Shown piece after piece: positions 1 through 10,465 of a stretch of DNA of 64,000 nt (positions within the stretch are counted from its first letter, which is position 1; each line of letters begins with the position of its first letter). The notes beneath the pieces were generated by a model. That model searched no databases. It was not told where the DNA came from and saw only the letters and a list, made by a program, of their open reading frames with translations. The translations under genes were made by a program, and so were the position numbers. The stretch is from assembly GCA_016081115.2 (NCBI GenBank), contig JABTTQ020001809.1:372001-436000 (forward strand), in the 5' to 3' direction. The stretch is from Rehmannia glutinosa. Taxonomy: Eukaryota > Streptophyta > Magnoliopsida > Lamiales > Orobanchaceae.

Positions 1-1336
1 AAAATCTTTCATCATTTTTCCTAATGAATCATAAAGATCGGTAGGTGATGAAGTGTGTGTGTCACGATCACTATCACTAGAGTCCGAGTTTGATGAGTTA
101 GAGTGTACCTCATCTTCTTGGTCGGAGTTGATCTTGTTCCTTGGCCATCAAGCGGTCGAGCTTCTTCTTCGTGAGTCACTTGGTAGTCGGCTTCATTGCT
201 CTCAGATCATTTGTCTCTCTTGACTTGGACATTTGTTTGATAGTCTGCAGACCATCATTGCCCTTTTTTTCTGTCTTCTTTCTCTCGAAGACCTTCCTTT
301 CTTCTTCATTCTGTATTTGTTAACTACGAGGATATGAGCGATCAATGGCATAGTGACCTGGTTGTCTACAGTTCAACATAGATATTGACCTTTTGATCAC
401 TCTTTCCATTCTTGGATTATCCCTTTGATACTCAACTTTTTGATGATCTGTTCTCTTGGTTGGCCTATCTTCCCTTGATTTGGAGGGAGCCGAGTGTCTT
501 CGGAAGATTCGCCCTTTTCTCTCTTGTAGTTTTTATTGAAGAACTTTTTGAATATTTTGACCATCGGGGCTATTTCTTACGGATCAATGACTTCTTTGAC
601 CTCGGCTCTCTTCCCATCTTTAACAATTAGAGCATTTGTTTTGGGTACAACTGTCTCTTCTGGTCTTTTCTTCTCGGCTCAAACTCGTAGGCTTTGAGGT
701 CCGAGAATAATTCATGGTTGGATGTCTTTGATAGGTCCATGGAATGTCTCGGTGCCATGACCTTCATTTCCCATTCAGTTGGAAGACTTTTTAGGATCTT
801 CATACACATTTCTTCGTGTATATTCCTTTCCAAGTGCGAGATAACTCGTTGGTGATTTACGTGAACCGAGCATCCGGTTGATCCAGGTTTTCTCCGAGAT
901 CATTTTGAAGTTCTCAAATTTCTGTCGACACGGCGATAATTTGTTTTCTTTGATTTGCTCGAGCCTTCACAAATCAATGTCAAACTTGTCCTGATTTCTT
1001 TAACCGTTTTGTATGATTTGACTTTATTGAACATGGCTTTGTCAAGGTTTTGTAAAGGATGTCCTTGGCTACATTGTCCAGGTTGTATCTTTTTTCTGTC
1101 ATCATTTGTCCACTCGGTTCTTGGTTTTTCAACCATGGTAGTGCGGGAGCAACATCCTCTTCTCCTTGAGTGACTCTTCTTACAATGTGTTCACCTTTAA
1201 GATTTGCGGTGGCCCATCTTCTATCACTATCCACATCTCATCATGTAATCTTTGATAGATGAGCATGCATACGAATTTTCCAATCATCAAATTCTTCAAT
1301 TGTGAACATAGGGATGCGTGTCAAATTTGCTTCCAT
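1..1336 (-). pseudogene. Ty1/copia gag N-terminal remnant (family A)
   Basis: This is the 5' part of a copia gag read on the minus strand from an ATG at 1336, just downstream of a primer-binding site and LTR. The start reads MEANLTRIPMFT, followed by a DDWKIRM-like stretch, and the UBN2-type gag region is recognisable at 627-833 (KILKSLPTEWEMKV, then NHELFSDLKAYEFE). The CCHC zinc knuckle lies near 320-380 but has lost one base, and its last Cys is Arg. The same gag is present on the plus strand at 47132-49921, with the same order and the same acidic Ser/Asp tail (here at 1-120). Several frameshifts and stops make it non-coding now. The window edge cuts off the rest of the element. Family assignment is sure; the exact lineage (Sirevirus-like) is inferred from the plus-strand copy. 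Confidence 0.85.
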
Positions 1337-1450
1337 GATAATAACTTTTAATGATAAAAAGAGTTTTGAGAGTTTAAGTACTAAAGCGAGACTTTGAAAA
1401 GTTTGGAGATCTAGTTCAAGAACCGGTGCGGAGGGTTCAATGAACCAACC

Positions 1451-1463
1451 GCTCACGATACCA
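1451..1463 (-). other. Primer-binding site, initiator tRNA-Met type
   Basis: On the minus strand TGGTATCGTGAGC follows the LTR end by two bases. It resembles the TGGTATCAGAGC site complementary to the 3' end of initiator tRNA-Met, with a small lesion in the middle. It fixes the orientation and the LTR boundary. Confidence 0.7.
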
Positions 1464-1465
1464 CG

Positions 1466-3036
1466 TGTAGGTCCCAAGGGGTGTAAGTGTAAGGTTTAGA
1501 AGGGGGTTGAATAAACCTTACCAAATTTTCGTTTTAGTCCTTTTAAATATTGAGTTAATACTACAATGTTTGTGTCCTTGATGGACAACCAAGTTAGTCA
1601 ATCAGTAGAGTTAGTCTCTCTCTCAGACTCAACCGAGTTTGTTGATGGATTAACTCATTTTTGAGTCTAAATTAACTCAATTGTGGTTTTTTGTTTTATT
1701 GGAAGACTTAGCACCCTTAAGTTTGATTAAGCAAGGATTTAGTGCTTGATTTAGTACTTATAGATTATCAAGTGGATATCAAATATGTCGTGAGAATTAA
1801 ACAATTAAGATGCGAGAAATTAAAGTCTTTGAAATGTAAATGACACAATGAAATTTTTATAGAGGTTCGAAGATGGGGTAATTCTTCTACTCCTATCTTC
1901 TCCAACTCTGGAGGAATCCACTAGGTAATGATCGAAGTATACAAAGTGGTAGCTTGATCCGGATACAAGTCTTGATCACACGGTGACTTGATCCTTTGGG
2001 ACTCGATCACGGAGACGCCTTGATCACTCGGTGGCTTCTCGTGCGACTCGGCTTCTTCACAGGGCAATGCGCTTGCTACTACTGACTCACTTGCTCAAGC
2101 TCTTTGGATTTGATCACGAAGCCCTCCAAAAGCTTAAGACTTGGTTCGACCTTGAACCTTCCTACAATCCTTCGTGGAATATAGACCCCTTGATTTTTCG
2201 GTGTTTTCCTCTTCAAGCGATTGAAGTTATCTTTCCTTCACGGTGAGTGTTGGATTGATGTTCTTCGTAGTGTAGGCTTGAGGATTGAGAATGTTTCAGA
2301 TTTTCTAATAATTGCTTGAATGTTGTTTGGTTCAGGTCTGTAACTTGTGTCACTCTCTTGTTGTTTTCCTCAAATAAACTCCTCAGCCTTTTATAGTGAT
2401 CTTTCAAAAATTTGCCCGTTGAAGAGATAGGCTTATTTTTGAAAGTCACTTGCAGTCGTTGGCTTGTCTTGTTGCGATCCTTGGAATTGCCATTTCCTCG
2501 TATGAATTGTCCTTTCAATTTTTAAGAGTTCTGACACGGTGTAGTGCTTCCTATTGGTTCATTCCTTTTGCACGCTTCTGGGACTGAGCACTCCGAGAAA
2601 GGTGGTATGGAGATATTACTTATTTAAGTAATTCTCTTGATTTCCGTGCAACGGATCTTTTCTGATTATCTCGACTTGATTGCATTTCTTTGCTTTCCCA
2701 GGTGACTTAGAGTCGACTTTCAATCATGGATGACTCTTCTGTCACTTCAACTTGAGACTTGGCTTTTCTCGAGTTGACTTGATCGATACTCCACTCAGTG
2801 CATCTCATTTGCTTCTTTAGTAGAGTTCGTCTACTCTTCTTTGCCATACTCAATTTGTCTCGCAATGAGTCTTCCTTCTAGTCTTGATTGTCTTCTTGCA
2901 TGTTAGGGCGTGGCGACTTAACTCGGCAGCCACTCTATTTATTACAATGCATTTTACAATAAAAATTGGGGTGCCAACTCCCTATTCTAAGTTTTACATG
3001 GCATTCATCAAAATCTAAACAATAAATTTCCTAACA
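1466..3036 (-). repeat. Copia family A 5' LTR
   Basis: A 1571 bp LTR on the minus strand. It begins TGTTAGGAAATTTATT at 3036 and ends GGGACCTACA at 1466, directly before the primer-binding site. Homologous LTRs are the solo copy at 27071-28604 and the plus-strand LTR at 45469-47003. The partner LTR lies outside the window, so the target duplication cannot be checked. Open frames inside it (for example 2031-2246 and 2213-2518) are not genes. Confidence 0.85.
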
Positions 3037-3985
3037 GATACATTTGCGATTTTCTATTGAAACAAATAAACAAACAAAATTTAGTGTAATATATTAAATA
3101 CGAGTCCTAAAGCTTTGTATTTATTTTGTACCCTGGAAAACACAAATTGGTCTCCCCTTGGATGTGGTAGACAAACCAAAAGACAAATTTATTTTACAAG
3201 ATACTTTCTTTTTGTACAATATACATTAAAATTTAAAAAGAAATTGAAGAAGAACCCTAAAAAATAGAATAGGCAAAATATAACAAACATCGATACAATT
3301 CATGTTAATAGCCATTAGGAAGATAATGAAACTCTATGAAAAATAGAATAAATATTGATATAAGTTATGTTAATGGTGAAAATAGAATAACGAAATATAG
3401 ATAAAAAATTAAAAGGTGCCTGAAAAAAAATAGATAAAAGGCTAGAATTTTGGGTGGATAGTAGCCTGTCTAGGGGTAGAAAAAGAAGAACTAACCAGCA
3501 AACCAAGCAAATTTTCCATCCAAAGCTTCACTCTTTAGGGTACATAATACATATATAAATTTCAAACCATTAAAAAACACTTAAAAAATATCGGCGGGCG
3601 GGGGCCCTCGCCGAAGGGGGGCCTTATACTGCGGCGCCACCTTGACCGTCCCAAGAACGGCTCTGATTCACACGCTCATCTCCTCATGGAGCAGTTAAAG
3701 GTCAAGTTCAAGTCCAAGATACATTTCAATTCCATATCTAGAACTATCAATTTTGGCCTAGCCCGGAAAAAAGACTGGGTGGGCTCTATATTTTGAAGCC
3801 CGAAATGAATCGGGCTTTTTTGGCCCAACCCAAAAATTGGGCCGCCCCCGTTGGCCCTATTTTTTCAGTGCATTCTCGTGGACTGGGCCTCAAAAATAGC
3901 GACCCAGTCATAGTTTGATTCGATCCAGCCTGATTTTTTTATTTTTGGTCCGACGGGCCAGCCTGTTTGACACTTCTAATCATGT
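3037..3985. other. Intergenic, AT-rich, with one GC-rich patch
   Basis: No gene is supported here. The stretch is AT-rich with short degenerate direct repeats around 3260-3410. An abrupt GC-rich patch lies at about 3590-3735, and GGCCCA/TGGGCC-rich sequence follows it. I do not recognise the patch as coding or as rRNA. Confidence 0.6.
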
Positions 3986-5148
3986 CCACTCAATATGAGT
4001 TGGTTAAGCCAAATAACTTGGGTTGGCTAACAACATCTAGGCCCAATAAACATACATTTTTACGGGGAAAATTACACAGAACACGCTGATTTTTGTACCA
4101 TTACCACATAATACACTCCAATTACTCTTGTGCCTATTTTTTTACTTTTGTACCTAATTGTTTTTTACGCTCCTTGCTATTTTTTGATTATTTTTATTTT
4201 TTTCGTTTTTTTTTGTTCCTGCATTGTTTTATATGTTATATAAGTTGTTTCGAGGTTGTTTAAATTTGTTTCTTTATTTGTTTCTATGTTGTTTCTCTGT
4301 TATTTCTTTGGTGTTTCTATGTTTCAAAACAACTTTAACCTATTTTTATGCTGTTTTTATTCATATAGTATTTTGTACATTGTTTCTATTGTTTCGGTGT
4401 TGTTCTATAATATTTTTAATGTTGTTCTAATAATTGTTTTTGTTGTTTTCATGTAGTATTCAATGTGTAAATACAATTTTTACCTATTTTTAAGCTCTTT
4501 TTATTCATGTTGTGTTTTAAATATTTTTTACGTTATTTCTGGATTGTTTCCATACCCTTTTTAATGTTGTTCTGATATTTCTTTGTTGTTTCAATGAAGT
4601 TTTCGATGTTTAAATACAATTTTTTACCTATTTTTATTAAAAGAAACATGTTAGAAACAATGTTGAAACACAGAAACATATTTGAAACATGTTAGAAACA
4701 ATGTTGAAACACAGAAACATGTTAGAAACAAAGTTGAAACACAGCGTAAAATTTTCCGGGAAATTTTGCTGGAGCGTATTGTTGGGTAAAAAAAGAGCGG
4801 GGAGCGTAAATTTAGGTAAAATTGCACCGGAAAGTGTAAAAAGATGACATTGACTTAAAAAAGATGGGTATTTCGGTCAATTGCCCTTTTTACGGTCTTC
4901 AAGTAAGTAGCCTTTTGTTTAGATTTTTCTCTTCTCCAGGCCCAACTTGTTAAGAACTAATTCAAATGCATTTGAATTCGCATATCATTTCCACTGTATA
5001 TGAATTGGTTAAGCCCAAATGATTTATTGGGTTGGCTAACAACAACTAGGCCCAATTTATAGACCTTTATTTGCCAATCTTCAACCAAATACCCATTTGG
5101 TTTTAAATCTGCCGCTCGTCAGGCCCAACTTGTTAAGAACTAATTCAA
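3986..5148. repeat. Local direct repeats flanking a foldback element
   Basis: Two pairs of direct repeats bracket and follow the element at 4066-4886. A ~65 bp segment at 3986-4048 (containing TTGGTTAAGCC and GGGTTGGCTAACAACA) recurs at 4991-5055. A 29 bp segment at 4937-4965 recurs identically at 5120-5148. They indicate a local duplication in the 3' flank of the transporter gene. No coding sequence is seen. Confidence 0.7.
4066..4886. mobile_element. Foldback/MULE-like MITE candidate
   Basis: An 821 bp segment is flanked by 9 bp direct repeats TTTTTACGG (4057-4065 and 4887-4895), a length typical of Mutator-type target duplications. Its left half is full of GTTGTTTCT-like words and its right half of AGAAACA-like words, so the two halves are broadly reverse-complementary. 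TACGCTCC-type words occur in both arms in opposite orientation. The outermost ends match only loosely, and no transposase is present. Open frames at 4224-4456 are by-products of the T-rich arm. Confidence 0.5.
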
Positions 5149-5486
5149 TCATAATGATGTTGAATAGCTCGTGAACTTACGAACTAATATGTGCTTAATA
5201 GCTCAAGGAGGGTATTCTTAATTTTGAAAGATAACTGTATTTTTCTTGTAATTAGGTCAAACCCCAATAGTAATTTTTGTAATTATCGCAAAATTTTACA
5301 TGATCTCAAAATCATGCATCATTAGAGTTGCTACAACATAAAGTAGAAACAATTGCAATCATTTCTCGATTTCTATTTGTTTCAGATCAAACCAGAAAAC
5401 TTTGGATAAACTTACGAAACCATCAACTTTTTTTATCATTACCCTTCATTTATTTTTCTTGGGCGATGACAATTCAAAATTGTAAA

Positions 5487-8386
5487 CTAAACTACAGGTT
5501 TTGTAGGGTACTCAATTTCCTCTAGTGCCACATCCATAATGCTGCTTTCACTTCTCTTGTATTTGTACCACTTAGCACAAACCAAAAAGTAGCCCAAATT
5601 TAACACTTCCAAACCAGCAACAAGGTAATAAAAATAATCAAGCCTCCCCTTATTAAGATCTTCAGCCAACCAATTACTATTTTCCCCAACTTTTGTAGTA
5701 TTATGAACAATTGATATCAAAAAACTGCTCAAATAACTCGACATGGCAAATCCACAAAACACAAAAGATCCCCCAAAACTTCTCATATTCTCCGGAAACT
5801 GCTTATAGAAAAACTCGATTTGGCCAATCATAGCAAACGCCTCGGATAATCCGGCCAACGCCAACTGAGGGATCAACCAGTTCCCAGACATGGACGAAAT
5901 CGCCCCTTTCCGTGCAACGAAACCTAACGTTGGTCGAGTTAAGGCCAATGTTCTCCTCTGAGTTTCGACAACAGCTGAAACAAACATTGTCAAGATAGCG
6001 AAAACCAATCCGATCCCAATTCTTTGCAGAATCGTGATCCCTTCATCTTTTTTCGTGATTCGTCTGAGGAAAGGGACTAAAAACCTGTCGTAAATCGGAA
6101 TCCACATTGTGAGGGTTATCATAGAGAAAACACTGTAGGGACGCGGCAGGGATTTGAAACTGGTATTGCCTAAACGCCTGTCGGATTGGATGGCTTGAAA
6201 CACTAAATATGTCTGCATTTGGGCTAAAACGACGAAATATATGATGCCAGATATCCATATGGGGATCACTCTAACAACACATTTTATCTCTTCAACTTGC
6301 TGCAAACTTCGAAGCTTCCAGGGATTTGCTGCTGAACCGTCTGAGTTTATTTCGTCTTCTGGTGTTACAATTGCTGCTTTATTGAGAAACCTGAATACAT
6401 GTATATTGTTTCAACTTCATTACAATCAAGCTCTGTTCCATAAAAATAATAGTAATAAACATAAGGAGTAGGCGGATTTGAAAAATTAGTCAGGTAACTT
6501 GGAAGAGTTGACAAAATTGGTCATGTTCAAATACAAGAAAAATTTGATTTGGTCCTATATATATTAAAATCGTTCGGATTAATTGTGTCCTATTTTGCGC
6601 CTGGATTTTAAAAAAATGGCCGGAAATGAGAAAAAAAAAAAGGGGATTCCGGCCAGTTTTGCTCACATGGCGCCATAATTTTTGCCTTTTTCAATTAAAT
6701 TTTTCAAATTTCAACAAAATAAGATGCAATTTGAGCGATTTTAATATTGACAGGCCTAGGTTATGTTTTTGGATTTGAACAGGACTAATTTGTCAATCCC
6801 TTTAGTTATAGAACTAATTTCGCAATTTTTCCTAAGAAATAAATACAAATAGAAATACAAATACCACTCTGAGATGTAACCTATATTTTTTTTTTAAAAA
6901 AAAAAACCCAATTATCTAGTATTACAAATAACCCCTTGATAATTGTTTGTGTTTTAGAAATTGCACCGCATATACTGCAAACAATCACAAACTTCAAGGG
7001 TAGTATTTGTAGTTATATTCCTAAATTGAATAAGAACGAAAATTTAACTAACCTCAGTTGTTCAGTATAAGCAAGCTTAGAGTTGATTGAGTCAGAAGGA
7101 ATATGATTAAATAGAGAGCTCCATGGTTGTTCAGGCAATTCCAGTTTCCTCTTCTTGAATGCAACAACTAATGTTTGGACCACACTTGTTAAGGGACTTC
7201 CTTCAGGCAAAACTCTAACATAAATTCTTGTCCCGACGAAGAAAAAAGCGCAGGATAAGAACATCAAGAACGCCGGGATAGCTAATCCGATCGCCCAATT
7301 AATGCTAGATTGGACGTAGACGATGATTGTTAACGATAACATCATGGCGAAAGTGAAAGTGAAGTAATACCAATTGAAGAAACTATTGATGCCCCTTTTG
7401 CCTGATTCAGTATTGGGATTAAATTGATCAGCTCCAAAGGCCAAATTACATGGCCTAATCCCACTTGCACCTATTACTAAAAATGCAAATCCACTGTATA
7501 AGAAAGTGAGTTGCCATAGTGAAGGTCCAACACAAGTACTATTCTCTTCTTCACCACATTTAGGAGGATGTAAGCTTGGAAATGCTGCTGTCATTGTTAG
7601 GACAAGCATCCCCTGCAATTGCAAAAAACAAAAAAAAAAAAGAACCTTACATGACCAAATTTGCAGTTTTTTCTTTTTTCAGATAAAAGCAAACAAAATT
7701 TACAAGGGATAACGCATAAATTACCTTGTGGTTTGGTCTAATTACATAAAACCCAATTATCTTTCAAAATACAATTACCCCTTAAATTATTACAAATACC
7801 CTCTTAAGGTTTGTATTTTCCTAACAAATAAACCTCCTATAGCTGAGTTTTTTAGTCTAGTGTTTTGTAATTAGACTAAGAATGATGAATGTTGGTTAGT
7901 ACATACCAGGAAGGAGGAGACAGAGGCGATTCCAAGGGTCTTGTATCGACCCAGATACGTGTCTGAGACGAAACCACCAAGCAACGTTCCGAAGTTGCTA
8001 GTTCCATTGAAGATGTTTATGACATTTGTGGCTGTAATGGACTTCATGTTGAACACTGTTGTTAGGTACACTAACAGATTTGATGATGTTCCAATTGTTC
8101 CCAGCTTCTCAAATGTCTCATTACCTGCCAATTATTAGCCATCCCACATATAATTCAATTTCAACAAATTGAAGCAGCAAAATAAGCATACTAATCATAC
8201 ACAATTTTCAGTAACTGGGGTTTTTTTGGTAATTAAGATAAACCTCAGGGGTAGTTTTTGTAGTTATCCCAAAAAAATGGTAAAAGGATAAAGTGGGATT
8301 GGAAATTTACCTATAACAAAAGGCATGGCTTTGACTCCTCTATATTTTGGTTCTTTCTTGGTGGCAACAATCTCATTTTTCTCCAT
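5487..8386 (-). CDS. NPF (NRT1/PTR) family proton-coupled transporter, NPF2-like
   Basis: A spliced gene with exons 8386-8311, 8124-7907, 7612-7053 and 6390-5487 (stop TAG at 5487-5489). All introns are GT-AG and the frame stays open for 585 codons, a normal length for the family. The start is the ATG at 8386 (MEKNEIVATKKEPKYRG). The ExxEK proton-coupling motif of helix 1 (ETFEK) is at residues 28-32, GADQF at 158-162 and FFNWYYF at 176-182. Hydrophobic segments fit the 12-helix MFS fold, with a charged loop around the exon 3/4 junction. It should be a plasma- or endo-membrane H+-coupled importer. NPF2 relatives carry nitrate, glucosinolates or hormones, so the substrate cannot be read from sequence. 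Introns 1-3 carry small inverted-repeat elements. No lesion is seen; it is the one host gene I think functional. Confidence 0.9.
6480..6832. mobile_element. MITE-like inverted-repeat element in NPF intron 3
   Basis: About 353 bp with long imperfect terminal inverted repeats. The left end runs GAAAAATTAGTCAGG then TTGACAAAATTGGTC then TGTTCAAAT. The reverse complement of the right end has the same words in the same order. The centre is a GGCCGGAA/TTCCGGCC stem around a poly-A run. It has no coding capacity. It lies wholly in the third intron of the transporter gene. Confidence 0.65.
6905..7023. mobile_element. Small inverted-repeat element, NPF intron 3
   Basis: About 120 bp with inverted ends around ATTACAAATAACCCC on the left and AGTATTTGTAGTTAT on the right. 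These are the words of a very common plant MITE type. It lies just downstream of the exon 3 splice donor. Confidence 0.5.
7737..7876. mobile_element. Small inverted-repeat element, NPF intron 2
   Basis: About 140 bp with terminal words TCTAATTACA and TGTAATTAGA in inverted orientation and internal AATTACCCCTTAAATTATTACAAATACCC-like text. It is probably related to the element at 6905-7023. It sits between exons 2 and 3. Confidence 0.5.
8196..8276. repeat. MITE-like fragment, NPF intron 1
   Basis: A short piece containing AACCTCAGGGGTAGTTTTTG and TAGTTATCCC, the same vocabulary as the elements in introns 2 and 3. A further fragment lies in the 3' flank at about 5240-5290. Confidence 0.35.
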
Positions 8387-8484
8387 TGTAACAACAAGAA
8401 CAACACCTTAATTATGCTTAGTGCCTAAATGCTACTTATCTTTGGTTGTTATGCTACTTGGATTTGCATATGGTTCTATACATG

Positions 8485-8496
8485 ATATATATAAAG
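8485..8496 (-). promoter_or_regulatory. Putative TATA box of the NPF gene
   Basis: On the minus strand CTTTATATATAT lies about 100 bases upstream of the NPF start codon. That is a plausible distance for a plant TATA box with a short 5' UTR. The start of transcription was not determined. Confidence 0.45.
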
Positions 8497-8825
8497 AAAG
8501 AAGGTTTAGGCATGTTAACCTCAGAGGATTTCAAAAATTATTTGACTTCCTCTCTCATTGGAGATTTATTTTTGACATCCTTGGATGGCACCAATGGATT
8601 GATGTGAGGTTTTGAGATAAGAGTTGGCCACAAAATGGTGGGTGTAAGTTCCAAGTTGCACCCAAGGACAAAATTTTGTGAGCACAAAATCTTTGAACAC
8701 GATTCATTTGCCTATGACTAATTTTTGTTGTTTCTAGAGGAGAAATAATTGTGATTCATAACAATGGCTTGGGACATATATTTTAATAAAAGAAAAAGAG
8801 ATAGACACAAGAATTATTGAATATC

Positions 8826-9078
8826 CTCTTGTGTGAAGTGACGCAGTGGCAAAACACTTGACGCATCATTAGAGAAACACACGTTCGATTACCCCGAATA
8901 GTAATGGCCCTTGTGGGTGTTGCTATCCAGCTCCATATCGTGTGTTGCTACTGTGAATTGGTAGGAATTATCAAATTCATATTCGACATAAGGTGTATAT
9001 AAATTGCGTCGTCCATGCTCAATGACTTGGGGGAAGGCCTTTCCGTAGGATTATAAAAAAGGATAAAGAAAAGAGTTT
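8826..9078 (+). mobile_element. tRNA-derived SINE
   Basis: A 253 bp unit flanked by 9 bp direct repeats TTGAATATC (8817-8825 and 9079-9087). Near its 5' end it has a pol III A box-like GTGACGCAGTGG (8838-8849) and a B box-like ACGTTCGATTACC (8881-8893) at tRNA-like spacing. It ends in an A-rich tail. The layout fits plant Au-like SINEs. It lies upstream of the NPF gene and has no ORF. Confidence 0.7.
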
Positions 9079-9087
9079 TTGAATATC

Positions 9088-9745
9088 AATATTGTCTATA
9101 ATAATATAATTTAATATGTGAAAGATCGAGATAGGCATAAGAATTATTGGATGTCGTTTTATAAGGCGTGTGTGTAAAATATTTCCTAAAAATGTGTGCT
9201 TTGGGTTGTATCTATCTATTTCCTAGCACAGACATGAAGTGGTGAGTGACTTTGCTCCTAAGCTTGGATAAATGGATATCTTAAATTGACTCCTCACTTC
9301 ACAATTCACATTGGCTTGAGTTGTGGTTTCCCACTATTGCATGAAAACTCCTTTTAGCCAACCACATGTTATATAAACTTTTATTTTGGAATTTGCGTGT
9401 ATTATACGTATCATTTTGTAACATGTTTTTTATTTTTAAATTTCATTTAGGGGATATTAATTCCATGTATCTTTGTAATTTTCAAGAGGATAAATTATTA
9501 TTTTGGAATGGATCACATTTAATTCTCCTTTTTTCTTTATGTAAAGTTTTCATGGTGATAATGAATTAACCAAGTAATTTCTAGCTTGTAAAACATGTGT
9601 ACATGTCGTCTAACATAAATACTGTTCGCCCAAATCCATTTCTTTTTCATCAAACAATATTCTTATTAGAAATCCTACAATAGAAGTGGTGGAGACAAAT
9701 TGTGTCAAGCTGAAACACGTATTGTTTAGAGGGGAAAAAAACATT
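9088..9745. other. Intergenic, no gene seen
   Basis: AT-rich sequence with no supported gene. A stretch at about 9120-9175 resembles the left flank of the SINE (AAGAATTATTGGATGTC), suggesting a small older duplication. Confidence 0.5.
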
Positions 9746-10116
9746 TTGGTAATCTAAATTATAGCTGTTTTTGCACTTCAGAGCTAAACATTTTTTTGTT
9801 ACGCTTTATCATCTAAACTAAATGAATTTTGCATTTTGCCATTTGAAGCTTCTTGATTGTTAAATTTTTGGCCGGGATTCTTTCACATATATGGTACATC
9901 TCTTGTTTGTGCATATAAAACAATTGGCATACTATAACAATGGATAAACAAGAAATTGTCATGCAGGTGACATAATCACCGTAAAAAGTTCCACAATCGA
10001 TCGAGATCTCTAGATACAAAGTACAAAATACGTGTGGTTCAAATGGCAAAAGGTAACAAAAAAGAAAAAGCAAATTAGCTCCAAAAGTGCAAAAATTATT
10101 ATAGTTTGGATGACGA
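9746..10116. mobile_element. MITE-like element with ~90 bp inverted repeats
   Basis: About 370 bp with long imperfect inverted arms. On the left AAATTATAGCTGTTTTTGCA, then GAGCTAA, TTTGTTAC and TTTTGCCATTTGAA. On the right the reverse complements appear in reverse order. It has no coding capacity. The frame at 9813-10073 is a by-product. Confidence 0.55.
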
Positions 10117-10465
10117 AGTGTTTATTGAGCTTAAAATCCTATTAAATCAAAAAACTAAAAGGAAAAAAAGAATTGATCAAATCTTAAACGAGTTGGGTCG
10201 GAACTAGATTTCATCAAATCAAAATAAGAAGTAGTTGATTGTTTTTTTTTCTTTTAAAATGACTTTGATTTTTTTTTTTCCAACATAAGAATATAGTAAT
10301 GATGTGTTAATTTTAAAATTTAATTTTTTTTTACTTTTCTCATTTTTATCTGAAACTCCATAATTAATGGAATATTAATAGGTTTTTTTGTTGAGATTGA
10401 AAATATTTATCCAATTATTTGTTCCAATCATTTGCGCATGAGCATTGACGTGGGCAGCTTTGAAT
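10117..10465. other. AT-rich spacer
   Basis: About 350 bp rich in A and T runs with no gene, repeat or motif that I can support. It ends at the breakpoint where homology to 28958 onward begins. Confidence 0.5.

Noticed and set aside
4224..4456. Hydrophobic Phe/Leu/Cys-rich open frames that look like membrane peptides
   Set aside because: They come from the T-rich arm of a foldback element; the other arm is the reverse complement.
9813..10073. 86-codon minus-strand frame near the NPF gene
   Set aside because: It lies across the inverted arms of a MITE-like element and has no domain.
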